This document shows, one piece after another, positions 32,713 through 42,286 of a stretch of DNA of 64,000 nucleotides. Position 1 is the stretch's first letter; each line of letters begins with the position of its first letter. The notes beneath the pieces are model-generated. The model made no database searches and had not been told where the DNA came from. It saw only the letters and a program-made list of their open reading frames with translations. Source of the DNA: RH-AL1 sp965277355 (lineage in GTDB: Bacteria; Pseudomonadota; Alphaproteobacteria; Rhizobiales; Beijerinckiaceae); contig CBDICN010000002.1 in assembly GCA_965277355.1 (NCBI GenBank), positions 1 through 64,000 on the forward strand, given 5' to 3'. The translations under genes were made by a program, and so were the position numbers.

Positions 32713-33887
32713 TGGCGTTCTCCGTGGATTGCCGGCTCCAACGGGCCGAGCGTCATGAGCTCGAGATATCTGCGCGCGGACTCACGCCAGGAGAACGCCT
32801 TGAGACGTGCGCGCCCGCGTCGACGAAGCTCGTCGCGCAGCGCCGGCTGCGCATGCAACTGCGTTATATGCTGTAGCCATTCCTCGTCTGATGTCGGATC
32901 GGCGAGAAGGCCGGCGTCGCCGGCGACTTCTGGAAGACTGCTTGCGCGGCTGGCGATAATCGGACAATTCCACGCCATCGCCTCCAAAAGGGGGATACCA
33001 AACCCTTCATTGAGGGATGGGAACGCCAGGCAGAGCGCATCCTTAAGAAGAGTCGCGAGACAATCATCCGCCACCTTGCCGAGGAACGTGACGTTGTCCG
33101 CCACGGTCTGGCGCTGATCTGCGAACGTGGTTCCCGAGACCCCGACAACTTTGACATCGATCCCTTTCGCATCGAGTGCGGAGGCAAGGCCAAGCACACG
33201 CGCCATGTTCTTGTGCTTGGCGAGGCTACCCACCATGAGTACGTACGGGCGAAGCGTGCAGCAGGTGGTGGGCGACTCGGGCTGCCAGCGTAGGGCATGC
33301 TCATGGCCGTTCGGGATGACAACGATCCGATCCCGGCGGATTTTTAGGTGGCGCACGAGCTGCGCTGCCGAATAGTGCGAGACCGTTGTGACGACCTCCG
33401 CGGAGCGCGCGATCAGCGGATGGATCGTCTTGTAGAACGCTCGGAACCCGATCTTGTAGCTCCCCGGCACGTCGTAGACGTTCGTGTCGTGGAGGCACAC
33501 GACGCGGTTCCGCGCCATCAAAGGCGCCGAATTGCACAGGCTGAGGAGCGGGGTCCCATGTCGTGGAAGGCACGTCTGCTCCCAGCGGTGGCCGGACCCC
33601 GATGCGACCCTGATCGTTCTGATGCTGCTCAGGGACAAGCCCGGATCGACGTCGGCGGGTACGAGAAGCTCAATGTTGTACCTCCGCTCCAGTGCGAGCT
33701 TGTCGAGCGCCGCCACGATCTCGCGGCCGTAACGCTGCACGCCGGTGACGGGCTGCGCCAGGAAGCGGCCATTGATGGCGAACTCCGCCACGCTTCGGCG
33801 CCCTGCGTGGGTTTCCGGTTGCGTTTGAGCGTGTCGTCGAGCTGCGAGCACCGCGAGCTGAACCTGGCGGCTTAGGATTGTCATCAT
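32709..33887 (-). CDS. Glycosyltransferase family 4
   Basis: A 392-residue GT-B glycosyltransferase. Markers are FAINGRFLAQPVTGVQRYGR, RVVCLHDTNVYDVPGSYK, VVTTVSHYSAAQLVRHL, YVLMVGSLAKHKNMARVL and the E-x7-E region FPSLNEGFGIPLLEAMAWNC. The start overlaps the unknown gene upstream as ATGA, so the longer open frame is not used. It is part of the minus-strand assembly operon. Confidence 0.9.
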   Translation of the reverse strand: MMTILSRQVQLAVLAARRHAQTQPETHAGRRSVAEFAINGRFLAQPVTGVQRYGREIVAALDKLALERRYNIELLVPADVDPGLSLSSIRTIRVASGSGHRWEQTCLPRHGTPLLSLCNSAPLMARNRVVCLHDTNVYDVPGSYKIGFRAFYKTIHPLIARSAEVVTTVSHYSAAQLVRHLKIRRDRIVVIPNGHEHALRWQPESPTTCCTLRPYVLMVGSLAKHKNMARVLGLASALDAKGIDVKVVGVSGTTFADQRQTVADNVTFLGKVADDCLATLLKDALCLAFPSLNEGFGIPLLEAMAWNCPIIASRASSLPEVAGDAGLLADPTSDEEWLQHITQLHAQPALRDELRRRGRARLKAFSWRESARRYLELMTLGPLEPAIHGERQ

Positions 33888-34666
33888 GCAACAGCCAACG
33901 ACGAATGTGGGCGGGCCAGAGCATAGGGCAGCGCCGATCGAAGCAGACGGCTTTGACCCTCGATCCGTTGCTTCGCGCTGCTCAGCAGGCGGCCGATGTG
34001 CCGATCGGACAGATAGTCGCCAAATAGAGGGTCCGCGATCCGGAACACTCCATCGAACTCGTCCGGTCGGATGGTGTCGACGAGATATTCCGCGACGTCC
34101 TTTGGCATGAAGACGCCACGCCCGCGCGCATAGAAGCCGAGCCATCCGAGCGTGGTGAAGAGCTGATGTGACGGAAGCGCCTCTGGCCACAAATAGACGG
34201 GGTGAACCGCGCCCCAAAACGCCACGTCAGCTGCCAAACCGATTTCGAATTCGATCGAACGCCCGTCCGACAGACCCGCGAGCAGACGATGAAGACGCTT
34301 CGCGGCCGCACATCCACGCCGCCCGCTGGAAAGGGTCGACGGTCGCCAGAAGACCGGCGAGGCGCGCGGGGGAAACCATCGATGCTGCGCGACGCGCGCT
34401 CGCCAGAGAAGCGCCGCTTCTCCCGTCCCAAGGCCAACGCGCTCCTGTGGGGACAGAAAGCGCGCTGCAAGGACTGCTACGCACTCCGCCAGGTTCGCGA
34501 GCAGTGCGGAAGCCGGCGCGCCGCCTAGAAGCCGCGGATACACCCTGATGAACTCATCGGCATCCAAATCGTCCCAAGAGCGGACGGCGAGTATCTCGTG
34601 CCAGCCGTCGTCTGCGACAGGATCGCCCCATGGAGCGACCTCCCTGACGACGCTCGCAACCGACAT
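33884..34666 (-). CDS. Unknown protein inside the polysaccharide assembly operon
   Basis: A 260-residue soluble protein with no signal peptide or membrane helix. I do not recognise a domain. It is rich in Leu, Arg, Trp and aromatic residues (FWGAVHPVYLWPEALPSHQL, GWLGFYARGRGVFMPKDVAE) and looks helical. Its four-base overlap with the GT4 gene and 25-base gap from the sugar transferase gene tie it to repeat-unit synthesis. It could be an accessory or acceptor-modifying enzyme, but nothing in the sequence proves this. Confidence 0.65.
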   Translation of the reverse strand: MSVASVVREVAPWGDPVADDGWHEILAVRSWDDLDADEFIRVYPRLLGGAPASALLANLAECVAVLAARFLSPQERVGLGTGEAALLWRARVAQHRWFPPRASPVFWRPSTLSSGRRGCAAAKRLHRLLAGLSDGRSIEFEIGLAADVAFWGAVHPVYLWPEALPSHQLFTTLGWLGFYARGRGVFMPKDVAEYLVDTIRPDEFDGVFRIADPLFGDYLSDRHIGRLLSSAKQRIEGQSRLLRSALPYALARPHSSLAVA

Positions 34667-34691
34667 GGCACTCCCCCTCGCCCAGACCGGA

Positions 34692-35411
34692 TCAATAGGA
34701 CCCGCGAGATGTCACGAGCGCGGGAACGGTGAGTGCGATGATCTTGAGATCACGCAAGACACTTATCGACTTGACGTATTCGACATCCATCCGAACGCGG
34801 GTGGCGTAATCGATGTCGCTGCGGCCGCTGACCTGCCATAAGCCGGTAAGGCCGGGCTTGACCTTGTGATAGTCGTCGATGTTTGCGCCGTAACGCCGGA
34901 CCTCATCGACGACGATCGGGCGAGGACCAACGATACTCATCTCGCCTCTGAAGATGTTCCACAGCTGCGGAAGCTCGTCTAAGCTCGACTTCCGCAGCAC
35001 GCTGCCCAGGGGCGTGACGCGCGGATCATCCCTGAGCTTGAAGTTCTCGGCCCACTCCTTTCGCGCGGATTCGTTCGTCTCGAGGTGACGCTGCAGAACG
35101 TCCTGTGCGTCCGTCACCATGGTGCGGAATTTCAGGCAGTAGAAAGATTTTCCATGCTGACCGATGCGCTTGTGACGGATGAAGACGGGACGGCCCTGTA
35201 AGATCCGAAGCGCGAGCACACCTGCGGCCAACAGCGGAAGCAAAAGGATCAACGCGACGATTACCATGGAGAGATCGAAGCTGCGCTTCCAAAAGGCGTT
35301 GCCGCTGCGCGCTGCGGAGGATGTCGGGTCTTCAGCGAATTCGTATTGAGAGGCGGGCGCCGCTTGCAGAGGTTTGGAAGAAAACATCTTCATAGCACCA
35401 CTCGCAATCAT
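34692..35411 (-). CDS. Polyprenyl-phosphate sugar-1-phosphate transferase (ExoY/WbaP type)
   Basis: The initiating enzyme that places the first sugar phosphate on undecaprenyl phosphate at the inner membrane. In 239 residues it has one N-terminal hydrophobic hairpin (MVIVALILLLPLLAAGVLAL). The full family signature follows: FYCLKFRTMV, RKSSLDELPQLWNIFRGEMS, IVGPRPIV and KPGLTGLWQVSGRSD. The short single-helix form is that of ExoY. The start is uncertain: ATG at 35411, another at 35393 and an upstream TTG are in frame. It heads the minus-strand assembly operon. Confidence 0.93.
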   Translation of the reverse strand: MIASGAMKMFSSKPLQAAPASQYEFAEDPTSSAARSGNAFWKRSFDLSMVIVALILLLPLLAAGVLALRILQGRPVFIRHKRIGQHGKSFYCLKFRTMVTDAQDVLQRHLETNESARKEWAENFKLRDDPRVTPLGSVLRKSSLDELPQLWNIFRGEMSIVGPRPIVVDEVRRYGANIDDYHKVKPGLTGLWQVSGRSDIDYATRVRMDVEYVKSISVLRDLKIIALTVPALVTSRGSY

Positions 35412-35612
35412 TTTAGTCAAAGGAACCTAGGCGTCGAGTTAAGACTTTGTCAACCATTCTGGTGCTTATGACTTAATAAATCGAAGAGAAATTCGGCACG
35501 TTCGACTGTGGGCCGCAGCAAATCCCGCATCGCCTATTTATAATCGAAAATAAAATGCAAGGCCGCGGCTTCCGACCGATTATCGCCGTGTTGACCTGGT
35601 GAGCTTGTGCAA

Positions 35613-36785
35613 ATGCGCGTGGCAATCATTCACTACTGGTTCGTCGGAATGCGCGGCGGCGAAAAGGTCGTCGAGGCGCTGTGCCGGCTCTATCCGCAAG
35701 CGGACATCTTCACGCATGTCTATGTTCCGGAAGCGGTCAGCCCCGCGCTTCGCAAGCACCGCGTGGTGACCTCTCTCATCTCGAGGTTACCTTTCGCGCG
35801 GCGTCTCTATAAGGCCTACCTCCCCTTGATGCCGCTGGCTCTCGAGCAACTCGATCTCCGCGGCTATGATCTTGTCATTAGCAGTGAGTCCGGTCCGGCC
35901 AAGGGCGTGATCGCGCCGCCTGACGCGCTTCACGTCTGCTACTGCCATTCACCGATGCGGTACGTCTGGAACCTTTACCACGACTACAAGGAGCACGCCG
36001 GGGTGCTGGCGCGCGCCGCGATGCCGCTCGCAGGTTATCATTTGCGTTTGTGGGACGTCACGAGCCAAGTGCGTGTGCAGCATTTCATCGCGAACTCGCG
36101 ATGCGTGGCGAACCGTATCAAGGCCTACTATGGGCGCAGCGCGACCGTCATCTATCCGCCGGTCGATGTGAATGAATTTGCGTCGGCGCCGGAAGCGGAG
36201 CTCGAAGATTTCTTCCTGATGGTCGGGGAACTCGTGCCCTACAAGCGCGCCGATCTCGCCGTCGAGGCGTTCAATCGCCTTGGTCGGAAACTCGTCATCA
36301 TCGGTGGCGGTGAAGATCACAAGAGGCTTCGACGGCTCGCCGGTCCCAATGTCGTGCTCATGGGGCCGCGTCCGTTTGCGGAACTCAAATGGCATTATGC
36401 CCGCTGCAAAGCGCTGATCTTTCCTGGCGAAGAGGACTTTGGAATTGTCCCTGTGGAAGCCATGGCGAGCGGGCGTCCGGTGATCGCCTACGGCCGTGGC
36501 GGTGCTCTCGAGAGCGTCGTCGAAGGGGTAAGCGGGACCTTCTTCCGAGAGCAAACGGTTGAGAGCCTCGTCGCCGCGGTTGCACGGCTCGATCGGATGC
36601 ATTTCGACCGGGCGAGGATTATCGAATCGGCCCAGCGATTTGCGAATGATCGTTTTGCCGAGGCCTTCCGCAGCTTCGTCGATACGAAGATGGCCGAACG
36701 CAAAGAGCTTTCAGGACGTGCCGACGCCGAGGACGCTTTGATGTCCAAGGCACGGCCCGCTGTCCGAAGCCTGATCCCGTCGTGA
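35613..36785 (+). CDS. Glycosyltransferase family 4, WbaZ-like
   Basis: A 390-residue GT-B enzyme of the WbaZ-like mannosyltransferase subgroup. Markers are VAIIHYWFVGMRGGEKVVEA, HVCYCHSPMRYVWNLYHDY, FIANSRCVANRIKAYYG and the donor region ELVPYKRADLAVEAF. FGIVPVEAMASGRPVIAYGR holds the two conserved Glu. It is a paralogue of the protein at 39852-41114. The ATG at 35613 is preferred over an in-frame GTG two codons earlier. Confidence 0.9.
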   Translation: MRVAIIHYWFVGMRGGEKVVEALCRLYPQADIFTHVYVPEAVSPALRKHRVVTSLISRLPFARRLYKAYLPLMPLALEQLDLRGYDLVISSESGPAKGVIAPPDALHVCYCHSPMRYVWNLYHDYKEHAGVLARAAMPLAGYHLRLWDVTSQVRVQHFIANSRCVANRIKAYYGRSATVIYPPVDVNEFASAPEAELEDFFLMVGELVPYKRADLAVEAFNRLGRKLVIIGGGEDHKRLRRLAGPNVVLMGPRPFAELKWHYARCKALIFPGEEDFGIVPVEAMASGRPVIAYGRGGALESVVEGVSGTFFREQTVESLVAAVARLDRMHFDRARIIESAQRFANDRFAEAFRSFVDTKMAERKELSGRADAEDALMSKARPAVRSLIPS

Positions 36786-37233
36786 AGAGCTGAGCGTCTG
36801 CGTCGACCGCGGAGCCAAGGCGACGGGTGCGAATCCTGGTCCCGGTTTGCCCGCATCGCATGCGACGGCGATGAACGAAACACGATCCTCAAGGAGGTCT
36901 GCTCTGGTACATGCAAATGGCGATACGCCGCTAGGAAATAATTTGACATGACTGGGGCAGTTCATCGCTACTGCTCGTGAAACTGGCTTCGCCTGACGCG
37001 GAGCGGATCGTGACGAAACGAACGATGGACGATCGTAGCGCGCCTCTTCGTAGGAGTTTCGTGGCGGCTTCGACATAAGTCCGCGCTGCCTACCCCGGTG
37101 GTGATAACGCCGGCCGCCGCCGCTTTGTCCAAACACGCAGACGCTTTCGTTTGGGTTCTTTGCACCCTCGGATCTCGGCCAGACCGAAAACGATGAGGCG
37201 CTCGGGTTTGCCTTCTCACAACAAAAGGGTTTC
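36786..37233. other. Intergenic region upstream of the flippase gene
   Basis: About 450 bases with no supportable gene on either strand and no inverted repeat that I could recognise. It probably contains the flippase promoter. Confidence 0.4.
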
Positions 37234-38769
37234 ATGAGCAAGTTCGTCTCCAACTCCCTGTTTGGCGCTCTCGCGAGTCTCACCACGACCTTGAGCGGCC
37301 TGGCCTGCAATCTCCTGATTGCGCATATGCTGGGCGTTGAGGGTACGGGCGAGATCGCCATCGCGGCTTGGATTGCAGCGACTGCGGCCACGGTGTTCGG
37401 GCTCGGCATCCCCGCCACGATGGCGCGCTATCTTCCGACCTTGATCGGCAACGGACACATCGAGGAGAGCCGCCAAGTCGTCGGAAATCTGTTCAGGGTC
37501 CTTTTGACGGCGATGGCTATTCCCGTGGTCATGCTGCTCTGCCTGGGATTCCTTCCCCAAAGCGCGTCAGCGCCATTATCGGCCGCACGCGCGGATTTCA
37601 CTGTGCTCGCCACTCCGGAAAGCTGCGCTCTCATCGCGATGCTTTGTGCGTCCTGGGGATTGGTCGAGTTCGTCCGAAGCTACTATCGCGGGGTCCAGGC
37701 CTTTCGTCGCCTCGCCACGATCACAACGGCCTCGGCGCTGTTCCAGATTTTCGCGCTCATCGTCGCGGTGAAGCTCTTCGGCGTGTCGGGCGCGCTCGGC
37801 TCCTTCATCCTGGGAGCGCTCGTGGTCATCTCGGCTCTGGCTTGGATACGGCCAAGCCCATCGGCGCTGCCGACCAGTCTCAGGCCGCGTCTTCGGACGT
37901 ATGCCTTCTTCCGATGGGCCTCGGAGATCAACGCCACGTTCGTCTGGTCCCGGATCGAGGTCTTCTTTCTGCAACTTGCAGGGGGCGCGGTGAACGTCGG
38001 CCTCTTCACGGCCGGGCTGACGCTCGTGAACCTCGCCATTCAAGGGATCCAGATGTTGAGCTGGGGGCTGCTTCCCCATTTTTCCGAACAATACGGACAG
38101 GGTCGGCTGAATGAGATGCGCACGAGCTTCGAGACCGTCGTACGGATCATGGCGCTAGCGACCTTCCCGATGTGTCTTGGTCTGGCCGCGATCCTTCCGG
38201 AGTTCCTCCCGGTTCTGTTCGGGAAGCAGTTTGCGGAGGCGATTCCGAGCAGTATCATCCTTGTCGTGGGCGCAATGTTGATCGGACCGGGCACCGTTGC
38301 CATCACCGTGTCCTGGGCGATGGAGCGGAGCGACGTCGAGTTCTCTTGCGGCATCTTGAGCGTCGGCGTGGCGATCTTCGGCGGTTTGGTGCTCGTGCCG
38401 AAATACGGCCTCATCGGCGCCGCCGTATCCAGGGTGTGCACCCAGCTGACGTTTGTTGTGTCCTGCAACATTTATCTGATGCGTAAGATGCACTTCCGCC
38501 TTCCGATCGTCGATCTTGGCGCCATCCTGGTGGCGGCACTGCTCTGCGCCTCGTCGGCGCGCTTGAGCCTCACGTTGCTCTGGCCGGGAGCTTCTGGTTT
38601 GCCGAGCGCCGTCATCCTTGGGGCGATGACTTACGCGTTGGCCTTGCGGCTCCTTCAGGTCGTGCGGGCCGAGGAGGTATCGCGCTTGGCGAACGTCACC
38701 TCATCCTTGCCGTACCCTCTGGCGGCAGCGTCTCGGGCAGCACTCAGGTTCGTCGGCGACACGCATTGA
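37234..38769 (+). CDS. Wzx-type polysaccharide flippase
   Basis: A 511-residue MATE/MOP-superfamily membrane protein with about 12-14 helices. The N-terminal helices follow the oligosaccharide-flippase pattern (SNSLFGALASLTTTLSGLAC, IAHMLGVEGTGEIAIAAWIA). Mid-protein contains FFRWASEINATFVWSRIEVF and the late segment KYGLIGAAVSRVCTQLTFVV. It would move the lipid-linked repeat unit to the periplasmic side for the Wzy-like polymerase. It converges with gmd, with 18 bases between the stops. Confidence 0.9.
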   Translation: MSKFVSNSLFGALASLTTTLSGLACNLLIAHMLGVEGTGEIAIAAWIAATAATVFGLGIPATMARYLPTLIGNGHIEESRQVVGNLFRVLLTAMAIPVVMLLCLGFLPQSASAPLSAARADFTVLATPESCALIAMLCASWGLVEFVRSYYRGVQAFRRLATITTASALFQIFALIVAVKLFGVSGALGSFILGALVVISALAWIRPSPSALPTSLRPRLRTYAFFRWASEINATFVWSRIEVFFLQLAGGAVNVGLFTAGLTLVNLAIQGIQMLSWGLLPHFSEQYGQGRLNEMRTSFETVVRIMALATFPMCLGLAAILPEFLPVLFGKQFAEAIPSSIILVVGAMLIGPGTVAITVSWAMERSDVEFSCGILSVGVAIFGGLVLVPKYGLIGAAVSRVCTQLTFVVSCNIYLMRKMHFRLPIVDLGAILVAALLCASSARLSLTLLWPGASGLPSAVILGAMTYALALRLLQVVRAEEVSRLANVTSSLPYPLAAASRAALRFVGDTH

Positions 38770-38787
38770 CGCTTCGGCACGCCGGAC

Positions 38788-39855
38788 CTAGAGCGATGCT
38801 TCCGGAGCAAACGTCTCGCGCCCTGATTCCGCAGGCTGCTGATGGCGTCGCAACTCTGCATTGACCATGATCTCGCTCAGCTGCTCGACCGTTGTTTTGG
38901 CTTCCCAACCCAGGGTCTCACGAGCCTTGGACGCATCGCCGAGCAGCGCGTCAACCTCGGACGGCCTAAAGAGAGCTCGCTCGACCTCTACCAAGGCCAC
39001 TCCGCTTCTCGCGCAGACGCCGACCTCGTCCGTGCCCTCGCCTTCCCAACGCAATGGCCTGCCGATCGCGTTGAAGGCGCACTCGGCGAAGTTTCGGACC
39101 GTTGTGGTCCTGCCCGTCGCCAGGATGAAGTCCTCGGGGCTTGGAGCTTGCAGAATCCGCCACATGCCTTCGACGTATTCGCGTGCGAAGCCCCAGTCGC
39201 GTTGCGCGCGGAGGTTGCCTAGCTTGAGAACGTGCTCGTGTCCTGTCGCGATCCTTGCGACGCCCTGGGCTATGCGGCGGGTCACAAATTCGGGACCTCG
39301 AAGAGGCGATTCGTGATTGAAGAGGATGCCGGAGCAAACATGCATGCCGTGCGACTCACGGAAGTTCACCGCGGTCCAGTGCGCGAAGAGCTTGGCGATG
39401 CCGTACGGACTGCGCGGATAGAACGGCGTTCCTTCATGTTGCGGTACGGTTTGAACTTTACCGAACATCTCGGCGGACGAGGCTTGATAGAAGCGCGACC
39501 TTGGACACACGATCCGGGCTGCCTCCATGAGACGCAGCGCGCCGAGGCCCGAGATAGTAGCGGTGAGATCAGGCTCCCGGAACGAGACGGCAACGTAGCT
39601 TTGGCCCCCGAGATTGTAGATCTCCTCAGGCTGCGCTTCCGCAAACGCGCGGATGTTTGAACCGAGATCGGTGAGATCGTGCTCCAGAAGCGTCAGCGCG
39701 GGATGATTGAAGGCATCGAGCTGTTTCAGCCGCCAGAAGTTCTGCGAACTGACGCGGCGATAGCCGCCGAAGACCCGGTACCCTTTTTCCAACAAAAGCG
39801 CTGTGAGATAGGCGCCATCCTGACCGGTGACGCCGGAAATGAACGCTCGCTTCAT
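38788..39855 (-). CDS. gmd: GDP-mannose 4,6-dehydratase
   Basis: Converts GDP-mannose to GDP-4-keto-6-deoxymannose, precursor of GDP-fucose, GDP-rhamnose and related sugars. The 355 residues have FISGVTGQDGAYLTALLLEK, EIYNLGGQSYVAVSFREPDL, FYQASSAEMFGKV, and the active site YPRSPYGIAKLFAHW. NHESPLRGPEFVTRRI and LGNLRAQRDWGFAREYVEGM follow. No fucose synthase (Fcl) or Rmd reductase of clear identity lies beside it, so the final sugar is open. A four-base ATGA overlap couples it to the GT4 gene upstream. Confidence 0.95.
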   Translation of the reverse strand: MKRAFISGVTGQDGAYLTALLLEKGYRVFGGYRRVSSQNFWRLKQLDAFNHPALTLLEHDLTDLGSNIRAFAEAQPEEIYNLGGQSYVAVSFREPDLTATISGLGALRLMEAARIVCPRSRFYQASSAEMFGKVQTVPQHEGTPFYPRSPYGIAKLFAHWTAVNFRESHGMHVCSGILFNHESPLRGPEFVTRRIAQGVARIATGHEHVLKLGNLRAQRDWGFAREYVEGMWRILQAPSPEDFILATGRTTTVRNFAECAFNAIGRPLRWEGEGTDEVGVCARSGVALVEVERALFRPSEVDALLGDASKARETLGWEAKTTVEQLSEIMVNAELRRHQQPAESGRETFAPEASL

Positions 39856-41114
39856 ACGGCCACCCTATCGCGTCGGCTAGGCTCGAAGCTTTCGGACGGG
39901 TGACTTGCCAGCACCGAAGACGCGATAGAGTCCTGGCGGGGGACGCTTCGCGCCTTATCGCAATGAGCAGCCCACTGGTCCTCGACGAGGAGCCGGAAGG
40001 CCTTCTGAAAGCGGTCGACCGAAAACAATTCGGCATGCCTTCGAAGCTCGATCTGGTCGAAGATGTCTGAGTTCGCCTCGAAACGCTCGACGCATGATCG
40101 GATCGACGCCGCGCTTTGCTCGCCGAACAGAAGGCCGGTCTTCCCATCGATGACGGTCTCGCAGGCTCCTCCCTTGCCAAATGCAAGCACGGGCGTTCCG
40201 CAAGCTTGCGCCTCGAGCGGGCTGATCCCGAAATCTTCCTCGGCTGCGAAGATGTAGGCCTTTGCGCACTGAAGATGCTCGAGAAGGATAGAATCCGGCT
40301 GAAAGCCAAGGACCTTGATGTTCGACGTCGCCTTCTTGGCGATCGCCTTGAGCTGGGGACCATCGCCGATCACGATCAACCGCCGATCTGGCATCTGCGC
40401 AAAGGCCTCCACGATCAAGCCGACCTTCTTGTAAGGCACGAGGCGCGAGGCCGTGATATAGTATTCTTTCTTCGGTCCGCTGCCGATCTCGAAATATCGT
40501 GTATCCACGCCGGGGTAGATGACTGTCGACTCGCGCCGGTAGACACGCCAGATCCGCCGCTTGATGTAGTGCGAACAGGCGATGAAGTGGTCGACGCCGT
40601 TCGCTGTTCTTACATCCCAAATTCTTATGCGATGCAAGAGCCAGCGGGCGAGCGCGCCACGCAGCCCGGTGATCTTCTGCTCGCGGAGATATTGATGTTG
40701 CAGATCCCAGGCATAGCGCATCGGAGTATAGCAGTAGCAAATATGCAACTGATCGGGTCCGACGATCACGCCTTTTGCCACGGCGTGGGAATTCGAGATG
40801 ACGACGTCGTAGGCAGATAAATCGATCTGTTCCATGGCAATCGGCATAAGTGGGAGTAGATAACGGTACGCTCCTCGAAAAAGACTCATTCCTTCTAAGA
40901 AAGCAAAGTTCCGCAGGAAACTAGACCGAAATAGTTTGGACTTATAATGTTTGCTGTACCTTCCGTTGCTTGCGTCCATCAGGCAGAATAGGTCCGCTTC
41001 GGGGAATTGCCCGAGCATTTCGGATAGAACTTTCTCCGACCCAGCATAAGTCACGAGCCATTCATGAACCAAAGCAATTCGCAACACTTCCTCCCGATGC
41101 TGGAACTTGCTCAC
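39852..41114 (-). CDS. Glycosyltransferase family 4, WbaZ-like
   Basis: A 420-residue GT-B enzyme, paralogous to the one at 35613-36785: IALVHEWLVTYAGSEKVLSE, HICYCYTPMRYAWDLQHQYL, FIACSHYIKRRIWRVYRRES, RLVPYKKVGLIVEAFAQM and FGISPLEAQACGTPVLAFGK. The start is a GTG at 41114. The C-terminal tail of about 40 residues beyond the fold is Ser/Arg-rich. Its overlap with gmd suggests it may use a GDP-linked 6-deoxyhexose or mannose; that is inference. Confidence 0.9.
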   Translation of the reverse strand: MSKFQHREEVLRIALVHEWLVTYAGSEKVLSEMLGQFPEADLFCLMDASNGRYSKHYKSKLFRSSFLRNFAFLEGMSLFRGAYRYLLPLMPIAMEQIDLSAYDVVISNSHAVAKGVIVGPDQLHICYCYTPMRYAWDLQHQYLREQKITGLRGALARWLLHRIRIWDVRTANGVDHFIACSHYIKRRIWRVYRRESTVIYPGVDTRYFEIGSGPKKEYYITASRLVPYKKVGLIVEAFAQMPDRRLIVIGDGPQLKAIAKKATSNIKVLGFQPDSILLEHLQCAKAYIFAAEEDFGISPLEAQACGTPVLAFGKGGACETVIDGKTGLLFGEQSAASIRSCVERFEANSDIFDQIELRRHAELFSVDRFQKAFRLLVEDQWAAHCDKARSVPRQDSIASSVLASHPSESFEPSRRDRVAV

Positions 41115-41294
41115 GGATTCATAACATAATGCATGCCGTAACAGGTAAAATAGTCAAGGTTGAAAATCCACCTAAATATTCGTCGCGACTTTAATTTCAC
41201 ACCAAACACGCCTACGCGACGTGCCCGATCGCCATTTGGACGGAATTGCTCACGGCGAGCTTGGAGCTGCGGTCTGCCGGCGAGGCCGAATTGC

Positions 41295-41855
41295 TTACGA
41301 GACCTCCCGGAGCACGACCGCCTCGGTCGCGAGATCTCTGACGCGCCGCGCCGGCGAACCCATGTAAAGCCCATCCGGCTGGGTGGTCTTCGTGACGAGC
41401 GAATGGGCTCCGATTACGCAGCCCTTTGCGATCGTCACCCCCGGGAGGATGACTGTACCGGCGCCGATCCAGCAGCCCTTTTCGATAACAACCGGAAGCT
41501 TCCGGGCGACCCTCGAACACCGCATCACCGAGGTCCCGCCGATCTCGTGCGTTCCTGTGACGACAGTCACACGGGGACCAATCGCAACATGATCCTCAAT
41601 CGTCAGCCACGCCATGCCGTCGTGATAGAAGCCGCTGTTGATGAAAACGCCGCGCTTGATCGTCAGCTTACTGCTCTTGAACGTGCAGCCTGCCCAAATC
41701 GCCTTGACCTCGCGCGAGATGTCGCATCCCAACATCCGCATGAAGGCCACACGGAAGGTCGATGGAACGACCTCGAAGCTCACGAATGTCACGATGACTC
41801 GGAAGAGGCGCTCCCGGAGCGTAGCCGGATCTTCCACAACGTCGGGCCGTGTCAT
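41295..41855 (-). CDS. Hexapeptide-repeat acyltransferase
   Basis: A 186-residue left-handed beta-helix protein of the WcaF/maltose-acetyltransferase type. Hexapeptide turns are visible from about residue 70: VFINSGFYHDGMAWLTIEDH, VAIGPRVTVVTGTHEIGGTS with the catalytic-type His, and GCWIGAGTVILPGVTIAKGC, VIGAHSLVTKTTQPDGLYMG. It would O-acetylate a sugar of the polysaccharide with acetyl-CoA as donor. It is in the same direction as the following GT4 gene, 180 bases apart. Confidence 0.9.
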   Translation of the reverse strand: MTRPDVVEDPATLRERLFRVIVTFVSFEVVPSTFRVAFMRMLGCDISREVKAIWAGCTFKSSKLTIKRGVFINSGFYHDGMAWLTIEDHVAIGPRVTVVTGTHEIGGTSVMRCSRVARKLPVVIEKGCWIGAGTVILPGVTIAKGCVIGAHSLVTKTTQPDGLYMGSPARRVRDLATEAVVLREVS

Positions 41856-41947
41856 TCATCGACCGGAGATAGAGATGCAGTGATCTCGAGTTAAACGGCA
41901 TAAAGCCTTGGCGCAAATTTTTTATCAGATCAGACGCAATGCGGCAC

Positions 41948-42286
41948 TCACGCGCTCAGCGGCCCTTCGCACACACGCCGCTTGCACAACCAACGACGAT
42001 AGCTCTCGCTGAGCGCGGCGAAAGGGTCGTCCGCGTCGTCGGGTCCGTGGTGCCAGCGGGCGGCTTCTTCCACAATGCTGAAAAGATGAACGTACGTCAC
42101 ACTCGTCGCGCTCGAGGAAATCGAGAGCGACGGATCGTCTGAATAAGGCTCTTCAAGCTGCACCACGACGCGCTCAAGAACCTCATGAACGATCCGCTCC
42201 AGATTCGAGCCGATCCAGTTCTGCACGTCCGCTGAACTGTTGGAATCGCACAGCACTCGCCGCAAACTTTGAAGGTCGTCAGGCAT
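41948..42286 (-). CDS. Small hypothetical protein
   Basis: A 112-residue, acidic, probably soluble helical protein (LERIVHEVLERVVVQLEEPY, VTYVHLFSIVEEAARWHHG) that I do not recognise. There is no strong ribosome site at the ATG used here; an upstream TTG would extend it by 41 residues. The codon pattern is moderately convincing. Confidence 0.45.
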   Translation of the reverse strand: MPDDLQSLRRVLCDSNSSADVQNWIGSNLERIVHEVLERVVVQLEEPYSDDPSLSISSSATSVTYVHLFSIVEEAARWHHGPDDADDPFAALSESYRRWLCKRRVCEGPLSA

